The position numbers were made by a program, and so were the translations under genes. This document shows, piece by piece, positions 17,299-25,801 of a stretch of 48,334 nt of DNA (its first letter is position 1; each line of letters begins with the position of its first letter). The stretch comes from Verrucomicrobiota bacterium (GTDB lineage Bacteria; Verrucomicrobiota; Kiritimatiellia; JAHIZV01), in assembly GCA_018814445.1 (NCBI GenBank), contig JAHIZV010000097.1:1-48334 (forward strand), written 5' to 3'. The notes beneath the pieces were generated by a model that saw only the letters and a program-made list of their open reading frames with translations, made no database searches and was not told the DNA's origin.

Positions 17299-17302
17299 AT
17301 AC

Positions 17303-18496
17303 ATGATCAAGCCCAGACATCTTGAAAAACGGCTGAAAAATGCGGCTGAGAAGTACTCGGCGGTGGCTCTGACTGGGCCACGCCAATCCGGCAAAACGAC
17401 ATTGTGTCGCGCCCTTTTTCCCAACCACGAGTACCTGAATCTGGAACGTCCCGACCTGCGGGAGTTCGCCGATTCTGATCCCAATGCTTTCCTGAAGCGC
17501 TACAAGGGACCCGTCATATTCGATGAAGTACAGCGGACACCTGATCTTTTCTCCTACCTGATGCCTTTGATCGATGAAGATCCCTCACCAGGTCGGTTCA
17601 TTCTCACTGGATCACAGAACTTCCTCTTGATGGATTCGATCACCCAGTCCCTTGCAGGGCGCTGCGCAATACTCCACTTGTTGCCCTTCTCACTACGCGA
17701 GATCCAGGAGAGGCCCGCCCGGAAACTCGCGATCCCTCCGCTGGCGGATGGTGAGGCGACGGTTTCAGATGCGCCTGATCTTGCCGTACACATGTTTACC
17801 GGCGGCTTCCCTCCGATCCATGACCGCGACTATGATCCTCAGGACTGGCTGGCGCAATATGTGCAGACGTATGTCGAGCGGGACGTTCGTACGCTGATCA
17901 ATGTGGGCGACCTTGAAACATTTGAGCGCTTCCTGAGGCTATGCGCGGGAAGGGCAGGTCAGATACTGAATCACTCCGGGCTTGCCGCTGATTGTGGAGT
18001 TTCCGTTATGACGGCCAAGCGCTGGCTTTCCGTCCTGAAGACCAGTTTCACCGTCGTCCTTCTCCGACCGCATTTCGCCAATTTCAACAAACGGCTCATC
18101 AAGAGCCCGAAACTCTACTTCACGGATACGGGCCTGCTCTGCTACCTGCTTGGCATTCGATCTCCTGACGATCTGGCGATCCATGCGCTGAGAGGAAACA
18201 TCTTTGAATGCTATGTAGTTTCGGAACTGACGAAGGCCTACCTGCATCAGGGACTTGAGCCGCCTTTGTACTTCTGGCGCGATTCGACGGGGCATGAGAT
18301 TGATCTGATCATTGAGGACGGCGAGAAACTACATCCGATTGAAATCAAGTCGGGCCGCACACTGGCCGGCGATATGCTCCAGGCCCTGTTCTGGTGGAAC
18401 CGGCTGAGCGGACAGTCAAGCGGCAGCCTTGTTTACGGGGGGGACGAAGCTTTCACCCGACAAGGGGTTGAGATTTGCCCGTGGTTTGAGCTCTGA
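17303..18496 (+). CDS. AAA-type ATPase of the AAA_14/DUF4143 family
   Basis: A 397-residue protein with an N-terminal ATPase domain: Walker A GPRQSGKT (25-32), Walker B VIFDEVQ (71-77) and sensor-like FILTGSQNF. The C-terminal DUF4143 region ends with EIDLIIEDG (Glu332, Asp334) and PIEIKSG (Glu347, Lys349), the spacing of a PD-(D/E)xK nuclease-like core. The family is widespread and often horizontally transferred, and its cellular role is not settled. The gene stands alone behind a very strong promoter with an overlapping palindrome. Its AT-rich upstream region differs from the GC-rich neighbours, consistent with recent arrival. Confidence 0.88.
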   Translation: MIKPRHLEKRLKNAAEKYSAVALTGPRQSGKTTLCRALFPNHEYLNLERPDLREFADSDPNAFLKRYKGPVIFDEVQRTPDLFSYLMPLIDEDPSPGRFILTGSQNFLLMDSITQSLAGRCAILHLLPFSLREIQERPARKLAIPPLADGEATVSDAPDLAVHMFTGGFPPIHDRDYDPQDWLAQYVQTYVERDVRTLINVGDLETFERFLRLCAGRAGQILNHSGLAADCGVSVMTAKRWLSVLKTSFTVVLLRPHFANFNKRLIKSPKLYFTDTGLLCYLLGIRSPDDLAIHALRGNIFECYVVSELTKAYLHQGLEPPLYFWRDSTGHEIDLIIEDGEKLHPIEIKSGRTLAGDMLQALFWWNRLSGQSSGSLVYGGDEAFTRQGVEICPWFEL

Positions 18497-18534
18497 ACAT
18501 TGCCTCTTCCTCCATCATCCTGTATTCATGGAAT

Positions 18535-19143
18535 ATGAACTTCATTGCTTTTGATCTCGAGACGACAGGAATCGCTCCCGAGGCGGATCGCATTGTTGAG
18601 CTTGGCGCGGTGCGATTCGTTGACGGTGAGCCGCAGGGAACATTCACGACATTGGTTAACCCGGAGTGTCCCATACCCTTCGACGCGTCGCGCGTCAGCG
18701 GGATCACGGACGATATGGTGCGCGGCCAGCCGAAGATCACCGAGGTTCTGCCGAAATTCGCCGACTTCTGCGGAGATCTGGACCTCGTCGCGCACAATGC
18801 GAAGTTCGACTATCGTTTTGTCCTGGCCGCGGTGAAGCGGCACAAGACACGCGCCCCTGAAGGCGTGGTTCTCGACACGTTCGCATTAGGGAAGAAGATC
18901 TACCCCGGCATGTCCAACTACCGTCTTGGAACGCTGGTTGACCACTTCAAAATTCCGAGCGGCACATTCCACCGGGCGGAAGAAGATGCAGGCTACTGCG
19001 GACTTGTTTTCATCAAGATCATAGAAGCGTTGAAAGCATCCAATCACGCCTGTGACGTTCCCGACCTGATCGAACTGATGGAAATGCCGGAAATGCGCTT
19101 TCCGCAGTTCGCGCAGGCGCCGGAACAACTGGGCTTGTTCTAA
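18535..19143 (+). CDS. DnaQ-like DEDDh 3'-5' exonuclease
   Basis: A 202-residue exonuclease of the DNA polymerase III epsilon superfamily. All five DEDDh residues are visible: Asp7 and Glu9 in FDLETTG, Asp92 in AHNAKFD, and His146 and Asp151 in FHRAEEDA. It would use two metal ions to remove nucleotides from 3' ends. It lacks the polymerase-binding tail of true epsilon and the extra domains of DinG or UvrC-linked versions, so it may be an RNase T/ExoX-like repair or RNA-trimming enzyme. It is followed 11 bp later by a phosphoesterase gene. Confidence 0.88.
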   Translation: MNFIAFDLETTGIAPEADRIVELGAVRFVDGEPQGTFTTLVNPECPIPFDASRVSGITDDMVRGQPKITEVLPKFADFCGDLDLVAHNAKFDYRFVLAAVKRHKTRAPEGVVLDTFALGKKIYPGMSNYRLGTLVDHFKIPSGTFHRAEEDAGYCGLVFIKIIEALKASNHACDVPDLIELMEMPEMRFPQFAQAPEQLGLF

Positions 19144-19154
19144 CGGGCTGACCC

Positions 19155-20012
19155 ATGAAGATCGCCGTCCTCGCTGATATTCACGCGAACCGCGTTGCGC
19201 TGGAAGCGGCCTTGGCCGAGGTGGAACGGCTTCAGCCGGACCAGGTTATCGTTCCCGGAGATATCGTGAATCGCGGGCCGCGCCCCGTCGAGTGTCTCGA
19301 CATCATTCTGGATAGAAAAGCCCGCGACGGATGGCTGGTCATCAGGGGAAATCACGAGGACTTCGTGCTGTATCAGCAGACGAGAGGCGAGGACATGCCG
19401 GAGTGGGAGAAGAAGCTGCTGCAACATACGGAATGGACTCTGAAAGCTCTCGGCAATCATCTCGAAGAAGTCATGAGTCTCCCTGACTCTATCGACTGCA
19501 GATCCGGCTCCAGTCTTGTCCGTTGCTTTCACGCATCCATCCTGGGCAACCGGGATGGCCTCTACCCGAGGATGACGGACGATGAAATCCGGGAGAGAAT
19601 AGACCCTGCCGCATCCGTCTTCTGCGTCGGACATACGCACGTACCGTTCGAGCGTCGCATCGGCGACACCCTGGTCGTGAACGCGGGTTCAGTGGGTCTC
19701 CCTTTTGATCGCGACCCGCGAGGATGCATAGCCCTTCTCGATGACCGGGCCGGAGACTGGCAAAGTGAATTTATTCGATTCGAATACGATATCGCCGCGG
19801 CCGAAAAGGACTTCCACGATACGCATTACGCAGAAGACGGCGGTCCCATGGTAAACCTGATCCTTGATGAACTTCGTAATGCCCGCCCGCGCCTGAGCCA
19901 ATGGCACTGGGAGTATGAAAAGCGCGTGGCATTGGGGGAGATCTCGATCGAGGAGTCTATTCAGATGATGTTGAAGATTCAGAAAGGACCCGACTATGAA
20001 GGCTGGGCATAG
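19155..20012 (+). CDS. Calcineurin-like metallophosphoesterase (YfcE/MJ0936 type)
   Basis: A 285-residue cytoplasmic protein with the complete two-metal phosphoesterase motif set: DIH (Asp8, His10), GD (35-36), GNHE (65-68), a His in CFHAS and GHTHVPF. The domain covers about 1-200 and the rest is a helical tail (AAAEKDFHDTHY onward) of unknown role. Family members cleave phosphodiesters or pyrophosphates such as bis-nucleoside polyphosphates or cyclic nucleotides, and the substrate cannot be read from sequence. It follows the exonuclease by 11 bp and overlaps the next gene by 17 bp, so the three are probably co-transcribed. Confidence 0.87.
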   Translation: MKIAVLADIHANRVALEAALAEVERLQPDQVIVPGDIVNRGPRPVECLDIILDRKARDGWLVIRGNHEDFVLYQQTRGEDMPEWEKKLLQHTEWTLKALGNHLEEVMSLPDSIDCRSGSSLVRCFHASILGNRDGLYPRMTDDEIRERIDPAASVFCVGHTHVPFERRIGDTLVVNAGSVGLPFDRDPRGCIALLDDRAGDWQSEFIRFEYDIAAAEKDFHDTHYAEDGGPMVNLILDELRNARPRLSQWHWEYEKRVALGEISIEESIQMMLKIQKGPDYEGWA

Positions 20013-20841
20013 ACTGCTGCTGACGAGTTTTTCGCTCGCGCTTCTCCTGCCGGCCGGTTGCGCAAACCGCGAAGATCTTGCTCGATTCACGATTGACGGC
20101 GAACCGTCTTTGGGTTGGGTGGTGCCGGCAGGTGTGAGTGTTTCTTTTGACCCCGACTTCTCGGAAACAGGCAACGGATCACTCCGCGTCGACTATGACG
20201 GTGCGGCCGCTGTATCAGTTCCTCTGTTTGAAACGACCGAGGTGAATGTCGACGACTGCATGCTGGAGTACTCTCTGCTGATGGCCTCGGAAGGGCTGAA
20301 GAAACCTGCATACGCCGAGATGACCTGCCGGGTGGACAAAAACTGGTATTTCTCCCGGGCGCTGAAGCAGGCGCTGATCGCGTCCATGCCATGGAAGAAA
20401 GTGCGAACACCTTTCTTCCTGCAGGCGGGACAGGCTCCAGACAGAATACGTCTGGGAGTCCGGTTCGAGGGAGCCGGTAGCGTGTGGGTTGACGGAGTCC
20501 ATCTCTACAGAAGGGCTTCGCGCCTCCTGTCTTTTGAAGCGGTGCTCGGCTCGATTTTCGGCGTTCTCGCGGGACTCTGGGGAGGTTCCGCGGGAATTCT
20601 GTCTTCAAAAGGAAGAGGGCGCGCGTTTATACTCGGAAGTGGAATCGCCCTCGCGGTAGGCTCCGGCCTTATGCTGCTTGCGGGTGTTTTTCTCGTGATT
20701 GTGAAAGCCGATAGATCCTTCTGGTATCCACTGCTTCTTGTCGGGGGCATCGGAGTTTTTGTCATCACGCCGTTGATTCCCGGGGTGCGAAAGCAGTATG
20801 AGAGAAGTGAAGAACGGCGCATGCGGGCCGCGGATATCTGA
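19996..20841 (+). CDS. Lipoprotein with beta-sandwich ectodomain and C-terminal membrane helices
   Basis: A 281-residue protein I cannot assign to a named family. It has a lipobox (LLPAGC, Cys22), then a beta-rich region (about 25-170; GNGSLRVDYDG, VWVDGVHLYRR) resembling galactose-binding-like sandwiches. Three hydrophobic segments follow near 178-200, 210-235 and 243-262, ending in a basic tail. A lipidated sandwich tethered also by helices suggests a cell-envelope binding or sensing role. It overlaps the phosphoesterase gene by 17 bp. Confidence 0.65.
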   Translation: MKAGHRLLLTSFSLALLLPAGCANREDLARFTIDGEPSLGWVVPAGVSVSFDPDFSETGNGSLRVDYDGAAAVSVPLFETTEVNVDDCMLEYSLLMASEGLKKPAYAEMTCRVDKNWYFSRALKQALIASMPWKKVRTPFFLQAGQAPDRIRLGVRFEGAGSVWVDGVHLYRRASRLLSFEAVLGSIFGVLAGLWGGSAGILSSKGRGRAFILGSGIALAVGSGLMLLAGVFLVIVKADRSFWYPLLLVGGIGVFVITPLIPGVRKQYERSEERRMRAADI

Positions 20842-20866
20842 TAACTTCAGGAACGGAGGACGGGTT

Positions 20867-21295
20867 ATGAAGCGTTTGCTCACTGCCATTGTCATCATAT
20901 TTGTTACGTGGGGCCTTCTTCCCTGCCGCGCGACGACCACCATTGAAGAAGCTGAAAGCGCCGCAATTGATGCCGCGCAAAAGTGGCTCGCCCTGATCGA
21001 CGACGGCCAGTTCGAGAAGAGTTGGGAACTGTCGGCATCCTACTTCAAGGCGAACGTGACGCTGGAACAATGGATCGCCGCAATGAAGGGCGTGCGAGTG
21101 CCTCTCGGCGCGAAGCTGTCCCGCAAGGTGCTTACAACGAAGTACATGACTGAAATGCCCGGCGGACCGGATGGGGAGTACGTGGTAATCCAGTTTGAAT
21201 CCTCATTTCAGAATAAGGCGAACGCAATAGAGACGATCACTCCGATGCTCGACAAAGACGGCAGATGGCGGGCGTCGGGATATTATATCCGCTGA
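20867..21295 (+). CDS. DUF4019-like exported protein
   Basis: A 142-residue secreted protein. The start at 20867 is set by ggagga six nt before the ATG and by the signal peptide that follows (hydrophobic run AIVIIFVTWGLLP, cleavage near CRA-T). The mature part AAQKWLALIDDGQFEKSWEL and the end DKDGRWRASGYYIR are typical of DUF4019, a NTF2-like fold of unknown function. It follows the lipoprotein gene by 25 bp and closes the local run. A dispersed repeat begins 4 bp after its stop codon. Confidence 0.8.
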   Translation: MKRLLTAIVIIFVTWGLLPCRATTTIEEAESAAIDAAQKWLALIDDGQFEKSWELSASYFKANVTLEQWIAAMKGVRVPLGAKLSRKVLTTKYMTEMPGGPDGEYVVIQFESSFQNKANAIETITPMLDKDGRWRASGYYIR

Positions 21296-21299
21296 GGAG

Positions 21300-21484
21300 G
21301 ATGCCGGACAGGAGGGGCGTCATTGCGAACTGGGCGCATCGACGAATTCTTCCCGGTCAGACGTGAAGTTCATCCCGCGTCTGTCGCGGGGCAATCCAGT
21401 TTTCATGAACGCCGGATCGCTGCGCTTCCGAACGCATCAGCTACGTCGCACGGACTGAGCTCGCGATGACACTGGTCCGGCATC
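21300..21484. repeat. 185-bp REP/MITE-like element with terminal inverted repeats
   Basis: gatgccggac (21300-21309) is mirrored perfectly by gtccggcatc (21475-21484), and just inside gtcattgcga (21319-21328) is mirrored with one mismatch by tcgcgatgac (21461-21470). The inside contains gcaatccag, a partner of the motif also present in the malF-malG gap. It fills the gap between the DUF4019 and DUF255 genes and codes for nothing recognisable. Confidence 0.55.
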
Positions 21485-21497
21485 AGGTATCAACAAT

Positions 21498-23750
21498 GTG
21501 GACGGTTGTGTGTTGAAAGTTCCTCCTGCCATCGTACCTTCCCGTGTGAAGTGGCCTTTGTCCTTTCTATTAATCGTCTCCATGGCATTCGTTGGATGCC
21601 GTCCCCAGGGAAAGACCGTTATGAATGAGCATGCAAATGACCGGATATTGCACGAGGCGATGCCTCATTTGCCGATGGCCCTCGATCTTCCTTCATTGCC
21701 GCCCGATGGAGGAGAAAAGTTCAATCGTCTCGTCTTCTCGCAAAGCCCTTACCTGCTCCAGCACGCAGCCAATCCTGTGGACTGGTATCCATGGGGAAAG
21801 GAAGCGTTTGAGAAGGCCCTGAAGGAAGACAAGCCCGTCTTTCTTTCTGTCGGCTACTCGACGTGTCACTGGTGTCACGTCATGGAACGCGAGTCATTCG
21901 AGGATGAAGAAGTTGCCGCGCTGATGAACAAGTTCTTTGTCTGTATCAAGGTCGATCGCGAAGAACGGCCGGACATCGACAAGGTGTATATGGACGTCAC
22001 CCAGGCTCTGACCGGAGGCGGCGGGTGGCCGATGACCGTGATCATGACGCCGGATAAGAAACCCTTCTTCGCGGGCACGTACTTTCCGAAGAATGGGCGT
22101 TTCGGCCGGCCAGGCCTGATGCAGCTTCTCCCCCAACTGGGGGCCGCGTGGAAAAACGATCGCGCGAAAGTCATGGAAGCCGCCGATGGTATTACGCAAG
22201 AGTTGCAGAAGTCCGTCCCCTCAAAACCGGGACCCGCTCCCACTCCGTCAACACTTACGAAAGCCTTTGAACAGTTGCGGTCGAGCTTTGACAGCGAGCA
22301 TGGCGGTTTCTCCCGCGCCCCCAAGTTCCCCGTCCCTCACAACTTGATGTTTCTTTTGAGATACTGGAAACGAACAGGCGATCCTGCCGCCCTTCAAATG
22401 GTTGAGAAGACACTGCGGGAAATGCGTGCGGGCGGTATTTTCGATCACATCGGCTTCGGCTTTCACCGCTACTCGACCGATCCCGAATGGCTCGTGCCTC
22501 ACTTCGAGAAGATGCTCTACGACCAGGCTCTGCTGGCCATGGCGTATGTGGAGACCTACCAGGCAACGGGTAACGAGTTCTATGCGCGGACCGCGCGGGA
22601 GATTTTCACATACGTGCTCCGGAATATGACTTCTCCGGATGGGGGATTCTACAGCGCGGAAGACGCGGACAGCGAAGGAGTCGAAGGGAAGTTCTACTTG
22701 TGGACCCCGCAACAGGTCGCGGAAGTCGTTGGTGAAGAAGCCGCGCGGAAATTCGACGATATCTACAACATTGTTCCCGGCGGGAACTTCAACGACGAGG
22801 CGGCAGGCCACAAGACCGGCGAGAATATTCCTCATCTGGAACGTCCTCTCTTCGAAAAGAAAACGGACCTGGAAGATATTCGAGAACAGCTTTTTCGGGC
22901 GCGGGAAAAAAGGGTTCACCCCCTTAAGGATGACAAGATTCTCACAGACTGGAACGGGCTGATGATCGCGGCGCTGGCTAAAGGCGGCGAGGCCCTCGGG
23001 GAGCCGGCGTATAGAGCTGCCGCTGTTCGCGCAGCGGATTTCATCCTGCGCAACATGCGCGACGACAAAGGGCGCCTTTTGAAAAGATCCCGGCTTGGAG
23101 CCGCGGGACTTTGCGCGCATCTGGAAGATTACGCGTTCTTCGTGTGGGGTCTGATCGAAGTCTATGAATCCACGTTTGAGCCCGGCTACCTTGCGCAGGC
23201 CGTTGACCTGACTGACGACATGCTGAGCCGGTTTTGGGATGACGAGAACGGCGGGTTCTTCCTTACGGCCGATGACAGCGAGCAACTGCTTGTGCGAAGC
23301 AAGGATATCTACGATGGCGCGACGCCATCGGGCAATTCCGTGGCGGCGCTCAATCTGATCCGCCTCAGCCGCCTGACCGGAGACTCTACATACGAAACCC
23401 GCGCGGAAGAGATTATGAAGGCGTTTCCGACATACGTTGCCCGCGCCCCCTCCAACCTGTCTGTTCTGATGATGGCCCTGAACTTTGCCGTCGGGCCTTC
23501 GTACGAAGTCGTTATCTCGGGAGACCAACCCGATGACCTGCTTCGCGAACTGAGAAAAGGATTCGTACCGAACAAAGTGGTTCTTCTCCGCCCGGATGGG
23601 GATACCCCGATCACACGTCTTTCGCCATTCACGGAACCCCTGCAAAGCATCGATGGCAAGGCCACGGCGTACGTCTGCCGGAACTTCGCGTGCGCACTCC
23701 CGACGACCGATGCGGGGGAGATGATAAAGCTGTTAAAGCCCTCGGAATAA
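21498..23750 (+). CDS. YyaL/SSP411-type protein: DUF255 thioredoxin fold plus (alpha/alpha)6 domain
   Basis: A 750-residue protein of the YyaL/spermatogenesis-associated-20 family. The DUF255 thioredoxin-like domain (about 75-235) has [16 protein letters not shown] and the CxxC motif STCHWCHVM (Cys123, Cys126), followed by [12 protein letters not shown]. The rest is an (alpha/alpha)6 barrel resembling N-acylglucosamine epimerases ([38 protein letters not shown]). A hydrophobic N-terminus with MAFVGC (Cys34) suggests a lipoprotein, unlike most cytoplasmic homologues. The start is uncertain: GTG at 21498 or 21510. The biochemical role of the family is unknown. Confidence 0.88.
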   Translation: MDGCVLKVPPAIVPSRVKWPLSFLLIVSMAFVGCRPQGKTVMNEHANDRILHEAMPHLPMALDLPSLPPDGGEKFNRLVFSQSPYLLQHAANPVDWYPWGKEAFEKALKEDKPVFLSVGYSTCHWCHVMERESFEDEEVAALMNKFFVCIKVDREERPDIDKVYMDVTQALTGGGGWPMTVIMTPDKKPFFAGTYFPKNGRFGRPGLMQLLPQLGAAWKNDRAKVMEAADGITQELQKSVPSKPGPAPTPSTLTKAFEQLRSSFDSEHGGFSRAPKFPVPHNLMFLLRYWKRTGDPAALQMVEKTLREMRAGGIFDHIGFGFHRYSTDPEWLVPHFEKMLYDQALLAMAYVETYQATGNEFYARTAREIFTYVLRNMTSPDGGFYSAEDADSEGVEGKFYLWTPQQVAEVVGEEAARKFDDIYNIVPGGNFNDEAAGHKTGENIPHLERPLFEKKTDLEDIREQLFRAREKRVHPLKDDKILTDWNGLMIAALAKGGEALGEPAYRAAAVRAADFILRNMRDDKGRLLKRSRLGAAGLCAHLEDYAFFVWGLIEVYESTFEPGYLAQAVDLTDDMLSRFWDDENGGFFLTADDSEQLLVRSKDIYDGATPSGNSVAALNLIRLSRLTGDSTYETRAEEIMKAFPTYVARAPSNLSVLMMALNFAVGPSYEVVISGDQPDDLLRELRKGFVPNKVVLLRPDGDTPITRLSPFTEPLQSIDGKATAYVCRNFACALPTTDAGEMIKLLKPSE

Positions 23751-23872
23751 GGGCAACTTCCCTTTGAACCTTGATCAAACAAATCGAATGTGACCCTTCC
23801 CCTCCGGGCGGTGTAGACCAGATAGAGAAGAAGGTGCGGATAAGCCGTGCCTTAACCTGAAGGAGGCTCTCG

Positions 23873-24262
23873 ATGCGCGCACTGCCGGTTCTGATTCTGA
23901 CCGTTGGACTTTTCATCCCCTGTCTGGCCCTGGACGCTGACGCCCAGGAAGTTCTTCCCCTGACGATTCAGGTGTCTCCCCAGGCTTTAGTCCTGGACGG
24001 CCCGGGTGTCTGGGTAACGGTCCACACGGATATCCCGCTGTCATATGTTGACGGGGATACAGTCGAGCTGAACGGTATCGCGGCGGACTCCGTCTACGCC
24101 GATGCCCAGGGAAACCTTGTCGCGAAATTCGACCAAGCCGTAATCGAGGCCATCGTCGAAGTTCCCTCAGCCACGCTCGTTCTCACCGGTCTCACCGACG
24201 ATGGAGTACCTTTCGTCGGCGCCGATGTCATAGTCGTCATGGAGAACAAGGCCAAGAAGTAG
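23873..24262 (+). CDS. Small exported beta-rich protein
   Basis: A 129-residue protein of unrecognised family. A perfect aaggagg (23860-23866) lies 6 nt before the ATG. The signal peptide (LPVLILTVGLFIPCLAL, cleavage near ADA-Q) is followed by about 100 residues of alternating hydrophobic/polar strands (VSPQALVLDGPGVWVTVHTD, TLVLTGLTDDG), which suggests one immunoglobulin-like sandwich. It stands alone and ends at a strong bidirectional terminator. The last residues ENKAKK are basic. The strong ribosome-binding site suggests abundant expression. Confidence 0.7.
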   Translation: MRALPVLILTVGLFIPCLALDADAQEVLPLTIQVSPQALVLDGPGVWVTVHTDIPLSYVDGDTVELNGIAADSVYADAQGNLVAKFDQAVIEAIVEVPSATLVLTGLTDDGVPFVGADVIVVMENKAKK

Positions 24263-24280
24263 TCCTCAAACTGGGGGAAA

Positions 24281-24316
24281 GAAAGAGGCAGGCTCATTGA
24301 GCCTGCCCTTTCTGTT
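24281..24316. terminator. Bidirectional rho-independent terminator
   Basis: ggcaggctca (24287-24296) and tgagcctgcc (24298-24307) form a perfect 10-bp stem. It is flanked by gaaaga upstream and ctttctgttt downstream, so it gives an A-rich and a T-rich side in both directions. It sits exactly between the convergent genes ending at 24262 (+) and 24328 (-). Confidence 0.85.
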
Positions 24317-24327
24317 TACTTCTCTTG

Positions 24328-24549
24328 TCAGTCCTGACAGCTGCCGTCCTTCTTACGCAACTGCTTGCGAGTTGTGTCGCCTTTGGCCGCGGACGTCTGT
24401 CCCTTGTCGGCCGGGCGGCTCAGCCTCGTGCGGTCACGCTTCTGAATCTGGTTCCCGCTCTGCTGGCAACTACCGCTGCCTGATCCGGCGGCGTATGCGA
24501 CCGATGCCGCAACGATAAGACCCGCGATCAACAAAACCATTCTCTTCAT
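24328..24549 (-). CDS. Small exported, highly charged protein
   Basis: A 73-residue protein with aaggag 6 nt before the ATG on the minus strand and a clear signal peptide (MKRMVLLIAGLIVAASVAYA). The mature part, about 53 residues, begins AGSGSGSCQQSGNQ, is rich in Arg, Lys, Gln and Ser, and has two Cys, one near each end (CQQ and SCQD). No family is recognised. A disordered, basic periplasmic peptide is the simplest reading. It is divergent from the ECF sigma gene with about 190 bp between them, so the two may share a control region. Confidence 0.65.
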   Translation of the reverse strand: MKRMVLLIAGLIVAASVAYAAGSGSGSCQQSGNQIQKRDRTRLSRPADKGQTSAAKGDTTRKQLRKKDGSCQD

Positions 24550-24735
24550 CGCCTGCTCCTTTCGGCTGTTTGCGGCTCGCGTTATTGCGGGCCGCTTTCT
24601 CAGTCTATCTACACCGCGGGATTTCTGGATCGTCACATGCCCCGCTTCTGCTATGATTCCCGCGGCGGAACTTCCCAGGGCGGTTTCTCTGGTGACTCCG
24701 GACAAGGTGAGCGGTGTACATATAATGAGAAAGAG

Positions 24736-25287
24736 ATGACAGATCTCACGGACGCTGAATTAGTGACTGAATGCCTCGGGGGCAAGATGGACTGCTTTGC
24801 GGAACTTGTGAGGAGATATCAGGATCCCGTGTACAACCTCGCCTACAGAATGACGTCGAACGCGTCGGAGGCAGAAGACCTGGCGCAGGAAGCGTTTATT
24901 CGCGCTTTCCGAAAACTGCGGAAGTACAAGCCCGAGTATCAATTCAGAAACTGGGTTATGACGATCTGCGCCAATCTGACCAAGAACAGATTCCGCAGCG
25001 TCGTGCGAAAGAGGAACGCGGAGGAGGCGCACCTCGATCTGTATTCGCGCCATCCGGATCCGATGGATCCTCGCCGGATCGCGCTCGAGGAGGCGATTAC
25101 CTTGCTTCCCCGGAGCCTGCGCGTGCCGCTGGTTCTGAAACATGTCGAAGGAATGTCTTATGAAGAAGTGTCCGGGGTGCTGGGCATAAGTTTAAGCGCT
25201 GCGAAAATGCGTGTGAAACGGGCAAGAGATGAGCTTACGGCTCTGCTTGGTCAGACGGAATCCGCGGCGAAGGAGAAGAAATCATGA
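24736..25287 (+). CDS. ECF-type RNA polymerase sigma factor
   Basis: A 183-residue sigma factor with only regions 2 and 4, as in ECF sigmas. Region 2 (about 22-88) has FAELVRRYQDPVYNLAYRMT, then AEDLAQEAFIRAFRKL and FRNWVMTICANL. Region 4 (about 115-168) has the helix-turn-helix SYEEVSGVLGISLSAAKMRV. The ATG at 24736 fits the family start. A longer frame upstream adds unrelated residues. The stop overlaps the next gene's start by 4 bp (atga), the coupling usual for a sigma factor and its regulator. That next gene encodes a membrane protein with an outer glycogen-binding domain, so the sigma factor is probably released or held according to an envelope alpha-glucan signal (inference). Confidence 0.92.
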   Translation: MTDLTDAELVTECLGGKMDCFAELVRRYQDPVYNLAYRMTSNASEAEDLAQEAFIRAFRKLRKYKPEYQFRNWVMTICANLTKNRFRSVVRKRNAEEAHLDLYSRHPDPMDPRRIALEEAITLLPRSLRVPLVLKHVEGMSYEEVSGVLGISLSAAKMRVKRARDELTALLGQTESAAKEKKS

Positions 25288-25787
25288 ACGGCGGCGATTA
25301 TCAGGACAGGCAGTTGGACGAACGTCTGGCTTCGGCCCGAATGCAGGCTCCTGACGGATTCGCCAGCCGCGTGGTGGCGCGTATTCGCGAGGAGGAATCT
25401 TCCGCGGCGAGCGTCTGGTCATTGCTCTGGCCTGCGGGACAGTGGTTTGTACCGGCGGCAGCAGGGGCCCTGGCCACGCTTCTTCTTGTGATAGGCATCA
25501 CGTTCTTCGGCCGGCACGGCGGCGAAAACGTCAAAGTGACGTTTGAGCTGCACGCACCGGACGCACACCAGGTTGAATTGGCGGGGAGCTTCAATGACTG
25601 GGCGCGTGGCCGGATTGTGCTGGATGGGCCGGACGCCACGGGGAACTGGACGGCAACGGTGTCCTTGCCGGCAGGCAGGCATGAGTACCTGTTTATGGTC
25701 GACGGCCGAGAGTGGGTGACGGATCCGAAAGCTACGGTCTTCCGGCCGGACGGCTTCGGGAACAGGAATGCCGTTTTGGATATATAG
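25284..25787 (+). CDS. Putative transmembrane anti-sigma factor with outer CBM48 glycogen-binding domain
   Basis: A 167-residue single-pass protein. Residues 1-50 are cytoplasmic and charged (LDERLASARMQAPDGFASRV), residues about 53-76 form one membrane helix (FVPAAAGALATLLLVIGITF), and 82-167 form a CBM48/AMPK-type glycogen-binding module: HQVELAGSFNDWARG, GNWTATVSLPAGRHEYLFMV, then DGREWVTDPKA. No HxxxCxxC zinc motif of classical anti-sigma factors is present. The 4-bp overlap with the ECF sigma gene and the topology suggest that it binds the sigma factor inside and an alpha-glucan outside, but neither binding has been shown. The alternative is a membrane-tethered glycan-binding protein merely co-transcribed with the sigma factor. 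Confidence 0.75.
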   Translation: MNGGDYQDRQLDERLASARMQAPDGFASRVVARIREEESSAASVWSLLWPAGQWFVPAAAGALATLLLVIGITFFGRHGGENVKVTFELHAPDAHQVELAGSFNDWARGRIVLDGPDATGNWTATVSLPAGRHEYLFMVDGREWVTDPKATVFRPDGFGNRNAVLDI

Positions 25788-25801
25788 AGGGGACGCAGAC
25801 A

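Noticed and set aside
22248-23645. Minus-strand frame of 465 codons opposite the DUF255 gene
   Set aside because: The plus-strand frame is a clear family member; the antisense frame has no domain.
24721-24726. tataat just before the ECF sigma gene as its promoter
   Set aside because: It is only 10 nt from the chosen ATG and has no matching -35 hexamer at a sensible distance, so it was not annotated.
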